DNA of 56,489 nt from Streptomyces triticisoli (GCF_003270085.1 NZ_QFDQ01000010.1:1-56489); one strand, 5' to 3'; shown: positions 8,950-17,163, counted from the stretch's first letter. The notes: generated from the sequence alone by a model not told the origin. Translations and numbers: made by a program.

Positions 8950-10362
8950 TCACCTGTACTCCGACAGTCTGCGCCCGATGCCGAGCACCGCGCCGGCCGC
9001 GCCGAGGACCGCGAGCACCGCGGAGCCGGCGGGCAGGCCGGTCATCGCGGCCAGGCCGGCGCGGGCGGCCTGCCTGAACTCGTTCGTCTCGTGGGTGAGC
9101 GCCGACGCCAGTGAGGTGTCGACGTTGTCGAAGCACTCGCCCGTCGACTGGTCCTCGGCCGTGGTGCCGATGACCCGGTCCCGTGCCTTCTGGTAGTCGC
9201 CGGAGTCGTTGGCCCGGCGGGCCAGTTCGTGCCGGGACTTCCAGACCTTCATCGACTCGTTCGCCACCTGTACGGGCTTGCGGCCCGCGGTGTCGTCGGC
9301 GAGGCGGTCGGCGTGGGCGAGGGCCTTCGCGAGTCTGTCGAGCTCCTGGTCGTACGCCCAGTCGTAGGCGTCCATGACCGTGTTGTTTTTCAGCGTCTTT
9401 GTCTCCGCGCCGCGGCTGACGAGGGTCAGGTTCTCGTTGCTGCGGGCCTTCAGGGAGGCGATACGGGCGTCGTGCAGCACGCTCAGCGAGCGCACGCCGT
9501 GGGTGTAGGAGCCGTTCAGGCCCGCGCGCGCGACGCTGTGGCCGATCACCAGCCACAGCAGGACGACGGTGGTGGCCGCGGTGGCGGCCACCAGACCGTG
9601 GTTCAGCACCCTGTTCGTCCGCAGGTAGTTGCGTCGCTGGGCCCGGGCGAGGGCCGCCAGGGCGACGACACCGAGGGCGATCGCGGCCCATGGGTACGGG
9701 GTCGCGTCCGCGTAGTCGGCGCTCAGCCGCTGGTTCTCCTTCTGGTACAGGTCCTCGGCCGCCGGGAGCATCTCGTTCTGCATCGTGTCGTTGGCGGTGC
9801 GCAGGTAGGCGCCGCCGACCGGGAAGCCCTGGCGGTTGTTGGCGCGGGCGGCCTCCACCAGGCCCTTGTAGCGGGGCAGGAGTTCGTTGAGCCTGGTGAT
9901 GGTGGCGGCGGAGGGAGACCCTGGGGCGGAGTTGGCGGCGGCGGTGACGAGTTTGGCGGCGGCCGTGCGGATGTCGGACTCGTAGCGCTCGCGGGTGGCC
10001 GTCGTCTCCTGCAGGCCGGCCAGGTAGCCGCTGGTGGCCATGGTGTTGGCGTCGGCGAGGGAGCGGTAGATGTCCGCGGCGTCGGAGCTGAGGGGCTGGC
10101 TGCGGTTCAGGACGTCGTCGGCGGCCGTGGCGCGGTTGGTGGTCTGCAGGGCGGTGACGGCGCCGAAGGTCACGACGAGGAGGGCCAGGACGGCGCCGAT
10201 GATGCGGAGGCGGCCGGGTTCTGTGGTGGCGGCGTGGCGGAGGCGGTCCGCGCCTTCTGCGAGGGCGGTGCGGCGTGGGGGCGTGGGGGTGGGTGGGGGC
10301 GGGGATGTGGGGTGCGGCGGGACCGCGGGTGGTGGTGCCGTGTTTGTCGGCGGGTGTGTCAC
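8950..10362 (-). CDS. glnX: GlnX-like four-helix membrane sensor protein
   Basis: 470 residues from the GTG at 10362, chosen because GGAGG lies 5 bp before it; ATGs at 10383 and 10377 are in frame but poorly spaced. After a Pro/Thr-rich cytoplasmic tail come a membrane segment (about residues 54-73), a roughly 140-residue helical extracytoplasmic loop, two membrane segments in the middle (PWAAIALGVVALAALA; TTVVLLWLVIG), a second helical loop and a last segment near the C-terminus. This two-loop, four-span layout matches mycobacterial GlnX, which is thought to relay GlnH binding to PknG. It is the first gene of the operon, 20 bp before glnH. A possible -10 (GATACT, minus strand) lies at 10395-10400, with no convincing -35. 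Confidence 0.85.
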   Translation of the reverse strand: MTHPPTNTAPPPAVPPHPTSPPPPTPTPPRRTALAEGADRLRHAATTEPGRLRIIGAVLALLVVTFGAVTALQTTNRATAADDVLNRSQPLSSDAADIYRSLADANTMATSGYLAGLQETTATRERYESDIRTAAAKLVTAAANSAPGSPSAATITRLNELLPRYKGLVEAARANNRQGFPVGGAYLRTANDTMQNEMLPAAEDLYQKENQRLSADYADATPYPWAAIALGVVALAALARAQRRNYLRTNRVLNHGLVAATAATTVVLLWLVIGHSVARAGLNGSYTHGVRSLSVLHDARIASLKARSNENLTLVSRGAETKTLKNNTVMDAYDWAYDQELDRLAKALAHADRLADDTAGRKPVQVANESMKVWKSRHELARRANDSGDYQKARDRVIGTTAEDQSTGECFDNVDTSLASALTHETNEFRQAARAGLAAMTGLPAGSAVLAVLGAAGAVLGIGRRLSEYR

Positions 10363-10803
10363 TGTGACCTCCCCCATGGTCATCCGTCACCGCAAGTATC
10401 GCTGCCGGGACTGACATCCGCACCGGCCTTCACTGGATCTTGATCGGACCGCAGCGGAGCTGCTCCGCACCACCCCTTGCCCATGAATACGTCGGGGAAG
10501 TCGGTTCGGTTCCCCAGCGCTGGTGTTGCGCCCGCGGCGCGTTGTGGGGTCGGGGCCGTGGGGGTGCGGGGGCCTCCGGCGGTTTGGGCCGGGGCGCCTG
10601 CGGCGTGTGGGTGGGTCGGGGCCGTGGGGGTGCGTCCAGCCCGCCGCGCACGGGCGTACTGCCCTGAGTTGCCATGGCTGGACTGGGCAGAGACGAAGTA
10701 TGCGGCGGGCTGTTGACGCACCCCCACAGCCCCTTCCGCCGTCGCGCGGGTGCGGGCCCGTATGGCTGCGGGCAGATCCCACTCCGTGCACGTTTCCCAT
10801 GGC
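10363..10803. other. 441-bp non-coding region with direct and inverted repeats
   Basis: No gene was recognised here. A 22-bp G-rich segment at 10547-10568 is repeated exactly at 10613-10634. A hairpin with 7-bp arms and a 1-nt centre (GCGGAGC/GCTCCGC) spans 10454-10468. The strand bias (long G runs on plus) and repeats look like a Streptomyces intergenic repeat family. It must contain the promoter of the glnX operon and possibly the terminator of the BadF kinase gene, but no convincing terminator is visible. Confidence 0.6.
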
Positions 10804-11775
10804 TCACCGTTCGAAGTGGGCCCGCAGTGTTTCCTGTGCCTGCGCGGAGGCTCTCACCTGGTCCAGCCCCAGGAGGGCCGCGCCCAGGACCGGGCTTGCC
10901 GTGACCACCTGGGGGGTCGCCTTCGGGGCGCGGGTGGACAGGAGGGCGTGGATGGTGTCGTCCAGTTGGGGGTGGCGGGCGGCCAGGACGCTGCCGCCGA
11001 GGAGGACGGGGGTTTCCTCGTCGAGGAGGTCCAGGCGGGTCAGGGCCACCGTGGCCATGGTGACCACCTCGTTCGCCAGGCGGTCGACGATCGTGCGGGC
11101 GATCGGGTCGCCGTCCGCGGCCGTTCGGAACAGGACCGGGGTCAGTTCGTGGCGGCGGTGGTGGTCGACGCGGTTCAGGTGGAGGGCCTCGATGAGGGCG
11201 TACATGGAGGCCAGGCCGAAGTGGGCGGGGAGGGTGTGGGACAGGGCGGTGGCCTCGCCGCGGCCGTCCTCCGCCCGGGCCGCGTACCACAGGGCCTCCT
11301 CCGCCAGGCCCCAACCGCCGCCCCAGTCGCCGGAGATGCGGCCGAGCGCGGGGAAGCGGGCGGTGCGGCCGTCCGGGCGCATGCCGACGCAGTTGATGCC
11401 GGCGCCGCAGACGACGGCGACACCGCGGGGTTCGGCCACGCCCGCGCGCAGGATCGCGAACGTGTCGTTGCGTACGTCGACTGTCGTGCCCCACGCGCGT
11501 GCGTGCAGGGCGGTCGCCAGTTGTCGTTCCTCGATGGGCAGGTCGGCGTTGGCCAGGCAGGCCGAGACGTGGTCGGCGGAGGTGACTCCCGCTGTCGTGT
11601 AGGCCCGGCTGATCGTTTCTGCCAGGGTGTCCACCGCCGTTTCCACGCCCACGGCCGGTGGCCGGAATCCACCGCCGCGGGCCGTGGCGAGGACGTTTCC
11701 GTCGGCTGCCACGACCGCTACGTCGGTCTTGCTGTTGCCCGCGTCGATGGCGAGGACGCTTGCGGTCAGGCCCAC
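10804..11775 (-). CDS. BadF/BadG-family sugar kinase (N-acetylglucosamine kinase-like)
   Basis: 323 residues from a GTG at 11775, which overlaps the end of the GH4 gene by 10 bp (GTGGGCCTGA), so the two are translationally coupled. The N-terminal phosphate-1 motif of the actin/hexokinase fold is clear (VLAIDAGNSKTDVAVV). Further motifs are VRNDTFAILRAG, VVCGAGINCVG (phosphate-2/adenosine region), RISGDWGGGWGLAEEALW and VLLGGSVLAA. The family includes N-acetylglucosamine kinases and related ATPases. With a phospho-glycosidase encoded directly upstream, phosphorylation of an amino sugar or a disaccharide-derived sugar is likely; the exact substrate cannot be read from sequence. Confidence 0.85.
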   Translation of the reverse strand: MGLTASVLAIDAGNSKTDVAVVAADGNVLATARGGGFRPPAVGVETAVDTLAETISRAYTTAGVTSADHVSACLANADLPIEERQLATALHARAWGTTVDVRNDTFAILRAGVAEPRGVAVVCGAGINCVGMRPDGRTARFPALGRISGDWGGGWGLAEEALWYAARAEDGRGEATALSHTLPAHFGLASMYALIEALHLNRVDHHRRHELTPVLFRTAADGDPIARTIVDRLANEVVTMATVALTRLDLLDEETPVLLGGSVLAARHPQLDDTIHALLSTRAPKATPQVVTASPVLGAALLGLDQVRASAQAQETLRAHFER

Positions 11776-13031
11776 GCCAGGTGCTCCCGGTTGTGCGCGA
11801 TCAGTTGGTCGGTGAGGGTTTCGGCGTACTCGTACTGGCCGATGAGGGGGTGGGAGAGCAGGGCGCGGAAGACGCGGTCCCGGCCGCCGTGCAGAGCCGC
11901 CTGAAGGGCCAGGTCCTCGTACGCCGTCACGTTCGCCATCAGGCCCGCGTAGAGGGGGTCGACGGAGGGGATGGGGAGGGGCGTCGTGCCCTCGGGGCCC
12001 ACTGCTGCCTGTACCTCGATCACCGCGTCGTCCGGGAGGAAGGGGAGCGTGCCGCTGTTGTGTGTGTTCACCACCTGGTACGGGTTTCCGCCTCCATTCA
12101 GGAGCGCTGCGGCGAGGTCCACCGCCGCCTCCGAGTAGTAGGCGCCGCCGCGCTTGGCGAGGAGGGCCGGCTTCTCGTCGAGGGCCGGGTCGCCGTACAT
12201 CGTCAGCAACTCGCGCTCCATTGCCGCTACTTCGGCCGCTCGGGAGAGTTTTGTGCGCATTTCCTCCACTACTTTGTCGTGCGTGTAGTAGTAACGCAGG
12301 TAGTAGGAGGGGATCACGCCCAGGCGGTCCAGGAGGGGGCGGGGGAGGCGGAGGTCGTCGGCGATCGTGTCGCCGTGGTCGGTCAGGAGTTTGGGGAGGA
12401 CGTCCTCGCCGTCCGGGCCGCCCAGGCGTACCCCCGTCTCCCACGTGAGGTGGTTCAGGCCCACGTGGTCCAGGTGGAGCTCGGCGGGGGCGACGCCCAG
12501 CATCGCGGCGAACTTGCGCTGGAAGCCGATCGCCACGTTGCACAGGCCGACCGCCTTGTGGCCGGCTTGGAGCAGGGCGCGGGTGACGATGCCGACCGGG
12601 TTGGTGAAGTCGATGATCCAGGCGTCGGGGTTGGTGCGGCGTACGCGGTCGGCGATGTCCAGGACGACTGGGACCGTGCGCAGCGCCTTGGCCAGGCCGC
12701 CGGCGCCCGTCGTTTCCTGGCCGACACAGCCGCAGGCCAGGGGCCAGGTCTCGTCCTGTTCGCGGGCCGCCTGGCCGCCGACGCGCAGTTGGAGCAGGAC
12801 CGCGTCGGCGCCGTCGACGGCCCTGTCCAGGTCGGAGGTGGTGACGATACGGCCGTTGTGTGCCTGGCGGGCGAAGATGCGGCGGGCCAGGCCGCCGACC
12901 AGTTCCAGACGGTCCGCCGCCGGGTCGACGAGGACCAGTTCCTCGAGGGGGAGGGTGTCCCTGAGGCGAGCGAAGCCGTCGATGAGTTCGGGGGTGTAGG
13001 TCGAGCCGCCGCCGACCACGGTGAGTTTCAT
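11766..13031 (-). CDS. GH4 family 6-phospho-beta-glucosidase-like enzyme
   Basis: 421 residues from the ATG at 13031. GH4 hallmarks: NAD-binding MKLTVVGGGSTYTPELIDGF at the N-terminus, the VGGQAAREQDE strand, IIDFTNPVGIVTRALL, the metal-binding Cys of GLCNVAIG and the His of GLNHLTWE. GH4 enzymes hydrolyse phosphorylated or plain glycosides by an NAD+/Mn2+ redox mechanism; similarity is to the 6-phospho-beta-glucosidase branch. It is the first gene of a two-gene unit with the BadF-type kinase. A -10/-35 pair ends 7 bp before the ATG and no RBS is seen, so the mRNA may be leaderless. Confidence 0.9.
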   Translation of the reverse strand: MKLTVVGGGSTYTPELIDGFARLRDTLPLEELVLVDPAADRLELVGGLARRIFARQAHNGRIVTTSDLDRAVDGADAVLLQLRVGGQAAREQDETWPLACGCVGQETTGAGGLAKALRTVPVVLDIADRVRRTNPDAWIIDFTNPVGIVTRALLQAGHKAVGLCNVAIGFQRKFAAMLGVAPAELHLDHVGLNHLTWETGVRLGGPDGEDVLPKLLTDHGDTIADDLRLPRPLLDRLGVIPSYYLRYYYTHDKVVEEMRTKLSRAAEVAAMERELLTMYGDPALDEKPALLAKRGGAYYSEAAVDLAAALLNGGGNPYQVVNTHNSGTLPFLPDDAVIEVQAAVGPEGTTPLPIPSVDPLYAGLMANVTAYEDLALQAALHGGRDRVFRALLSHPLIGQYEYAETLTDQLIAHNREHLAWA

Positions 13032-13037
13032 CCGCAA

Positions 13038-13067
13038 CCTATACAAGCTGATGACCACTCAGGTGAA
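13038..13067 (-). promoter_or_regulatory. Putative promoter of the GH4-kinase unit (leaderless)
   Basis: On the minus strand, -35 TTCACC (13062-13067) and -10 TATAGG (13038-13043) are 18 bp apart. The expected start point falls on or next to the ATG at 13031 and no RBS is present. The spacer contains AGTGGTC (13053-13059), a perfect left half of a DasR box, but the right half is degenerate. Confidence 0.35.
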
Positions 13068-13100
13068 GGGTGCGGGGGCGGTGCGCGGGTCGGGCCTGGT

Positions 13101-13721
13101 TCAGTCCTTGAGGAACGGGGCCGTGTCCAGCGTGGGGTACGGGGCCGGGAGAGGGAGCGGCTCGCCGAGGTCGACCTTGGCCTCGTCGTCGTAGTACGCC
13201 TTGGTGGGGTCGTCGCCGGGGAGGATGGGGGTGGTGTAGCAGTGAGCCGTGTTGGTGTTGCGGTTGATCAGGATGTAGACGGGGACACCGGCGGCGGCGT
13301 AGGTGCGGAACTTGGGGCCGGTGTCCGTTTCGTGATTGGTCGAGGTGACCTCGCCGATCAGGGCGATCATGTCGATGGGGTACCAGCCCTTGTGGGCCTT
13401 GCGGTACGACTCGTCGAGCTCCGAGGCCTTGCGGCGCCGAACGTAGAAGTCCGGGATGAACAAGGTCATGGTGCTGCCGTCCTTGTGTGCGGCGCGATAG
13501 CCGTTGCCCATGCCCACAAGACGGAATCCGGCCGCACGGAACTGGTAGCTCAGCTCGAAGGCGCCGTCGTTGTGGTGGTCGTTCGGCTGTGGCGGCACGA
13601 TGACCGTCCCCTCGACATACTCGGGTCGAATCGGCATCGGCGACGCCTCTTCGATCGCACTCAACAGGTCGATGGGGTCCACCTGCGTCATCACCGGCTC
13701 CATGATCGGTTCGGCGCTCAT
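13101..13721 (-). CDS. Uma2-family (DUF820) PD-(D/E)XK nuclease-fold protein
   Basis: 206 residues from the ATG at 13721. The Uma2 active-site series is visible: FIPDFYV (Asp), IALIGEVTS (Glu), then a Lys in TDTGPKFRTYAAAGVPVYILINR. The IxEVTS/xxKxxxYxxAGVPxYxLI block is the family signature. Uma2 proteins are abundant in Streptomyces and cyanobacteria and their biological role is not settled. It lies alone 69 bp upstream of the GH4 gene on the same strand, with a promoter of its own for GH4 likely in between. Confidence 0.9.
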   Translation of the reverse strand: MSAEPIMEPVMTQVDPIDLLSAIEEASPMPIRPEYVEGTVIVPPQPNDHHNDGAFELSYQFRAAGFRLVGMGNGYRAAHKDGSTMTLFIPDFYVRRRKASELDESYRKAHKGWYPIDMIALIGEVTSTNHETDTGPKFRTYAAAGVPVYILINRNTNTAHCYTTPILPGDDPTKAYYDDEAKVDLGEPLPLPAPYPTLDTAPFLKD

Positions 13722-13871
13722 CGCTGGTCTCCTTGTCGCGCTGGTGTCAGGCTACGCCCGCGCCGGGTGCCCCGGCAGAGCAATGGAGCCCGCCGGGCGC
13801 GTTCCACGGCGAAACCTGAGGGCCTTCACTCGAATGAGTGTGCTGAACCGTTCCGTCCCTCCCCACGCATG

Positions 13872-13915
13872 CGAGAGGGGCGGCGCCCGGGCACTGCCGA
13901 ACGCCGCCCCTCTCG
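13872..13915 (-). terminator. Perfect 14-bp hairpin downstream of the MscS gene
   Basis: Arms at 13872-13885 and 13902-13915 pair perfectly (CGAGAGGGGCGGCG with its complement) around a 16-nt loop, 13 bp after the mscS stop. No U-tract, as is usual in Streptomyces. Confidence 0.75.
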
Positions 13916-13928
13916 TGGATCCGCGGCC

Positions 13929-15044
13929 CTACTTCGTCATCGACTGCGGCGGAATCGGCGACGCCGCCAGCGACTGCGGGGAGGTGGTGCTGGCGAAGGC
14001 CGAAGGGGCCGCCATGCCGGCCGTGGGGTCGGGGGCCGGGGTCTCGTCCGCCGGGGCGGTCGCGCCGCCGACGATGGGGATGTCGGCCGCGTCGAAGGCC
14101 CGCTTGATGCGCCAGCGCAGCTCGCGCTCCACGGTCACCGACTTGCCCGGCATGGTCTTGGCCGAGACGCGGACGACCATCGAGTCGATCAGCACGCTGT
14201 CCAGGCCGAGCACTTCGATCGGGCTCCACAGGAGCTCGTTCCAGGGCTCCTCCTTGCCCATCTTCTCGGCGACCTCGTCCAGGGTGGCCTTCACCTTGTC
14301 CAGGTCCTCGTCCGCCCTGACGGTGACGTCGACACCGGCCGTCGCCCAGCCCTGGGAGAGGTTGCCGATGCGCTTGACCTCGCCGTTGCGGACGTACCAG
14401 ATCTCGCCGTTCGCCCCGCGCAGCTTGGTCACGCGCAGGCCGACCTCGATCACCTCGCCGCAGGCCACGCCCGCGTCGATCGAGTCGCCGACGCCGTACT
14501 GGTCCTCCAGGATCATGAAAACGCCGGAGAGGAAGTCGGTGACCAGGTTGCGGGCGCCGAAACCGATCGCCACGCCGGCCACACCGGCCGAGGCCAGCAG
14601 CGGGGCCAGGTTGATCTCGAAGGTGGCCAGCACCATCAGCGCCGCCGTCCCCATGATCAGGAAGCTCGCCACCGAGCGCAGCACCGAGCCGATCGCCTGG
14701 GAGCGCTGCCGGCGGCGCTCGACGTTGACCAGCAGCCCGCCCAGCGCGGTGCCGTCCACCGCCTCGGCCGTGCGGCTCATACGGTCGATGAGCTTGGTGA
14801 TCGCCCGCCGGACCACGCTTCTCAGCACCGCCGCGATCACCAGGATCAGCAGCACCCTCAGACCGATCGCCAGCCACGTGGACCAGTTCTGCTCGACCCA
14901 GCCGGCGGCGTTCGTCGCGCTCTCGTGGGCGTCCTGGAACGTGGGGACCGTCAGGGCCGGCGTCTCGGAGGGCGACGGCGACGGCGACGGACCGGCGGCC
15001 AGTAGGACGGCGGGCAAGGACACGACAGGTACCTCCAGGTGCAT
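13929..15044 (-). CDS. MscS-family mechanosensitive ion channel
   Basis: 371 residues from the ATG at 15044, with GGAGG 4 bp upstream. A GTG at 15023 also has GGAGG 8 bp upstream and gives a form 7 residues shorter. Membrane segments lie at about residues 55-78 and 120-165. The pore-lining MscS helix is clear (APLLASAGVAGVAIGFGARN), followed by the beta-domain signature LVTDFLSGVFMILEDQYGVGDSI and the alpha/beta C-terminal domain. The last 45 residues are a Pro/Ala/Ser-rich tail. It should act as an osmotic emergency valve in the cytoplasmic membrane. It stands alone, divergent from the HNH gene and closed by a strong hairpin. Confidence 0.92.
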   Translation of the reverse strand: MHLEVPVVSLPAVLLAAGPSPSPSPSETPALTVPTFQDAHESATNAAGWVEQNWSTWLAIGLRVLLILVIAAVLRSVVRRAITKLIDRMSRTAEAVDGTALGGLLVNVERRRQRSQAIGSVLRSVASFLIMGTAALMVLATFEINLAPLLASAGVAGVAIGFGARNLVTDFLSGVFMILEDQYGVGDSIDAGVACGEVIEVGLRVTKLRGANGEIWYVRNGEVKRIGNLSQGWATAGVDVTVRADEDLDKVKATLDEVAEKMGKEEPWNELLWSPIEVLGLDSVLIDSMVVRVSAKTMPGKSVTVERELRWRIKRAFDAADIPIVGGATAPADETPAPDPTAGMAAPSAFASTTSPQSLAASPIPPQSMTK

Positions 15045-15356
15045 CCGCCCTCCGGCACAGGGGTCAATATCGTCTGGGTCACGAAGAGGTCACCGGACGG
15101 GCAGAACCACCACACTAACGGGGCACGGTGTGGGGATCGGTGTGAAGTTCCGGGGATGACCGGTGAGGGACGGTGTCCACCCGCCTCTGATCAGGTCGTG
15201 TGAGGGGGGCGCGGTCCTGGGGAGGAACCCGGTGTGGTCGAAAACACTCCCAGCCCGTTACCGGGACATGGTGGCGCGTTCACCAGGCATGAGGGGAAAC
15301 TGACTCCAGACAGCCCCGGCGCGAGCCACGCGCCGCCGGCGTACAAGGAGGCATCC
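15045..15356. other. 312-bp divergent promoter region between mscS and the HNH gene
   Basis: No gene is supported. For mscS, a weak minus-strand pair is visible: GTGACC at 15088-15093 and GATATT at 15066-15071, 16 bp apart. For the HNH gene only the RBS is clear (AAGGAGG just before the GTG at 15357). An in-frame extension of the HNH frame back to 15234 is open but lacks coding character. Confidence 0.4.
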
Positions 15357-15893
15357 GTGCCGCATGTCCTGATACTCAACGCGTCGTACGAGCCCCTCGG
15401 CGTCGTACCGCTCCGCCGCGCGCTCGTGCTCGTCCTCGAGAACAAGGCAGTCTGCCTCGAGGAGTCCGGCGCCTATCTGCACAGCGCAACCGTCACCGTC
15501 CCCGCACCCAGCGTGGTCCGGCTCAAGCGTTTCGTGCGGGTTCCCTACCGGGGGCCCGTTCCACTGACCAGGCGAGCGCTCTTCGCCCGCGACGGGGGCC
15601 GGTGCATGTACTGCGGCGGCATCGCAACCAGCGTCGACCACGTCATCCCGCGCTCACGCGGGGGCAAACACGCTTGGGACAACGTGGTGGCCTCCTGCCG
15701 CCGCTGCAACCACGTCAAGGCCGACCGCCACCTCGTCGAGCTGGGCTGGCGCCTGCGCCACAAGCCGGCCCCGCCCACGGGCCTGGCCTGGCGCATCATC
15801 GGCACCGGGCATAGGGACCCGCGCTGGCTGCCCTACCTGCAGCCGTTCGGCGCGGACGACGCCCTGGCCCGGATCGACGGCATCTCCGCCTGA
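15357..15893 (+). CDS. HNH endonuclease
   Basis: 178 residues from the GTG at 15357, fixed by AAGGAGG 5 bp upstream; the product starts VPHVLILNASYEPLG, the usual start of this actinobacterial family. The HNH core is complete: RDGGRCMYCGG, the Asp-His of ATSVDHVIPRSRGGKHAWDNVVASCRRCN, then HVKADR. CxxC pairs would bind structural zinc. The family is very widely conserved in Streptomyces as a single gene and its cellular target is not established. It is transcribed alone and closed by a long hairpin shared with the genes that converge on it. Confidence 0.92.
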   Translation: MPHVLILNASYEPLGVVPLRRALVLVLENKAVCLEESGAYLHSATVTVPAPSVVRLKRFVRVPYRGPVPLTRRALFARDGGRCMYCGGIATSVDHVIPRSRGGKHAWDNVVASCRRCNHVKADRHLVELGWRLRHKPAPPTGLAWRIIGTGHRDPRWLPYLQPFGADDALARIDGISA

Positions 15894-15922
15894 CGGATCC
15901 GGGCCTTCGCATTGGCTGACGG

Positions 15923-15975
15923 GCGTGCCGCCCGGCCCTGCGTCCTGTGCGAGTGCGCAGGGCCGGGCGGCACGC
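15923..15975. terminator. Perfect 20-bp hairpin, bidirectional terminator
   Basis: Arms at 15923-15942 and 15956-15975 pair fully around a 13-nt loop. It lies 30 bp after the HNH stop (plus) and 20 bp after the stop of the small minus-strand gene at 15996, so it can serve both. Confidence 0.88.
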
Positions 15976-15995
15976 TCGGCCTCAGTCGAACCAGC

Positions 15996-16229
15996 TCACC
16001 TGGCGACGATCCTCTCGCCGCGCACATCGGTCAGGTAGGTGAGCATGAGCAGCCCACGCGTTTCGGTCCGGACGCCCGGGCCGAGGCCGGTATAGGCGGC
16101 GCCCTCCAGAAAGACCATGGATTCCCGTACGGCGATTTCATTGGCCAGCCGCTCCGTCTCGGTGCGAGCTGCTTTTGGGAGCCCGTCCAGCAGGTCGTCC
16201 TGGAACAGTTCCCAGTGCCAGTCAGCCAC
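15996..16229 (-). CDS. Small toxin-like protein (VADWHWE family), C-terminus possibly frameshifted
   Basis: 77 residues from a GTG at 16229 that overlaps the stop of the upstream DUF6247 gene by 8 bp; the product starts VADWHWELFQDDLLDGLP. It is a small alpha/beta protein, with conserved-looking ERLANEIAVRESMVFLEG and RGLLMLTYLTDVRGERIV blocks, reminiscent of small ParE/RelE-like partners encoded after DUF6247 genes in Streptomyces. The frame stops after GERIVAR. Another frame continues over 16002-15982 as QVSWFD and a stop, which resembles the usual end of such proteins. A one-base change near 16003 may therefore have shortened it. Function unproven. Confidence 0.7.
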   Translation of the reverse strand: MADWHWELFQDDLLDGLPKAARTETERLANEIAVRESMVFLEGAAYTGLGPGVRTETRGLLMLTYLTDVRGERIVAR

Positions 16230-16575
16230 CGGCGACCTCGCGGTGTGCCGTGCGTACGATCTCGGCGGCCTCGCGAATGGCACGTTCGCGAACGGCCGGG
16301 TCCGGGTCGTTGATGGCCTGCTCGGCGGCGTGCAGTCGGCGCGCGGTCTCAGGGTGCCGCTCGATTTCGACCACGACGCCCCACTGCCGGTAGAACATCC
16401 GGATCGGCACTACGCTGTCCTCGTCCCCGGCGCGGACGAAAGCCTCCTGCAGGTCCTCGAAGAACTCGGGCAGACGGGAGGGCGCCACCGTCGCCACGGC
16501 CTGCCGCAGGGCCGGCAACGTCAGAGCGGGCCGCGGGATAAGTGGGACGTCCCCGTCCGTGCAAGGCATGGTCAT
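16222..16575 (-). CDS. DUF6247 family protein (antitoxin-like partner)
   Basis: 117 residues from the ATG at 16575 (MTMPCTDGD), which has AAGGGG 7 bp upstream; an ATG at 16632 is also in frame. The family pattern is visible: PALTLPALRQAVATVAPSRLPEFFEDLQEAFVRA, then the MFYRQWGVVVEIERHPETARRLHAAE block. The protein is helical and soluble. It lies 62 bp after the HATPase gene and overlaps the following small gene, which suggests a toxin-antitoxin-like or complex-forming pair. That role is inferred from gene order only. Confidence 0.75.
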   Translation of the reverse strand: MTMPCTDGDVPLIPRPALTLPALRQAVATVAPSRLPEFFEDLQEAFVRAGDEDSVVPIRMFYRQWGVVVEIERHPETARRLHAAEQAINDPDPAVRERAIREAAEIVRTAHREVAGG

Positions 16576-16637
16576 CGGCTGCCCCTTCCGCTCGTCCAGC
16601 ACCTTTCCGGCACGGGCCCACGCTAGCGCCATTCTCG

Positions 16638-17126
16638 TCACTCCTTCGTGCGAGCGAGCGGATCGCCACCGCAGAGGGTGAGGCCGAGACCCCACTGCGC
16701 CCAGACCGTCTTGCCCACCCCGGCCCTCGGTCCCGCACCCCAGTCGTCGGCCAGCGCCGCGACGATCGCCAGCCCGCGCCCGAACTGCTCCTCGCCGGTC
16801 GCGTCCCGCGGGCACGGCAGCCGCTCGCCGCGCGGGTCGTCGACCTCGACGCGGAGGGTGATGGCGGTGACGACCAGTCGTACGCGGATGAGCCGGTCCC
16901 GGAGGCTGCCGTGCAGCAGGGCGTTGGTGACCAGCTCGGACACTACGAGGGCGACGTCTCCTGCGAGGTGCGGATATCCCCACTCGGTGACCAGGCGTGC
17001 GGCGCGGCGGCGGGCGAGGGCGACGCTGCGGGGGACGGGGGTGTAGTCCAGTTTGTCTTCGTGGAGGACGGGTTCGGGGGTGGTGCCGGGAGCAGTGGGG
17101 GTTGGGGTTCGGGCATGGGTGCGCAC
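16638..17126 (-). CDS. HATPase_c ATP-binding protein (RsbW/AbaA-type regulator)
   Basis: 162 residues from the GTG at 17126, about 27 residues before the conserved YTPVPRSVALARRRAARLVTEW start; the only other in-frame start is a GTG at 17258, overlapping the divergent gene. The GHKL ATPase N-box (VSELVTNALLHG), the DDPRGERLP strand and the G-box (GRGLAIVAALADDWG) are intact. Such proteins resemble anti-sigma kinases and in Streptomyces form sets with XRE-DUF5753 and DUF397 proteins at whiJ/abaA-type loci that influence development and antibiotic production. A good promoter precedes it. Confidence 0.88.
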   Translation of the reverse strand: MRTHARTPTPTAPGTTPEPVLHEDKLDYTPVPRSVALARRRAARLVTEWGYPHLAGDVALVVSELVTNALLHGSLRDRLIRVRLVVTAITLRVEVDDPRGERLPCPRDATGEEQFGRGLAIVAALADDWGAGPRAGVGKTVWAQWGLGLTLCGGDPLARTKE

Positions 17127-17163
17127 CTCCCGTCGGCTTCGCTGTGTAGGCGACTGAGTGCTG

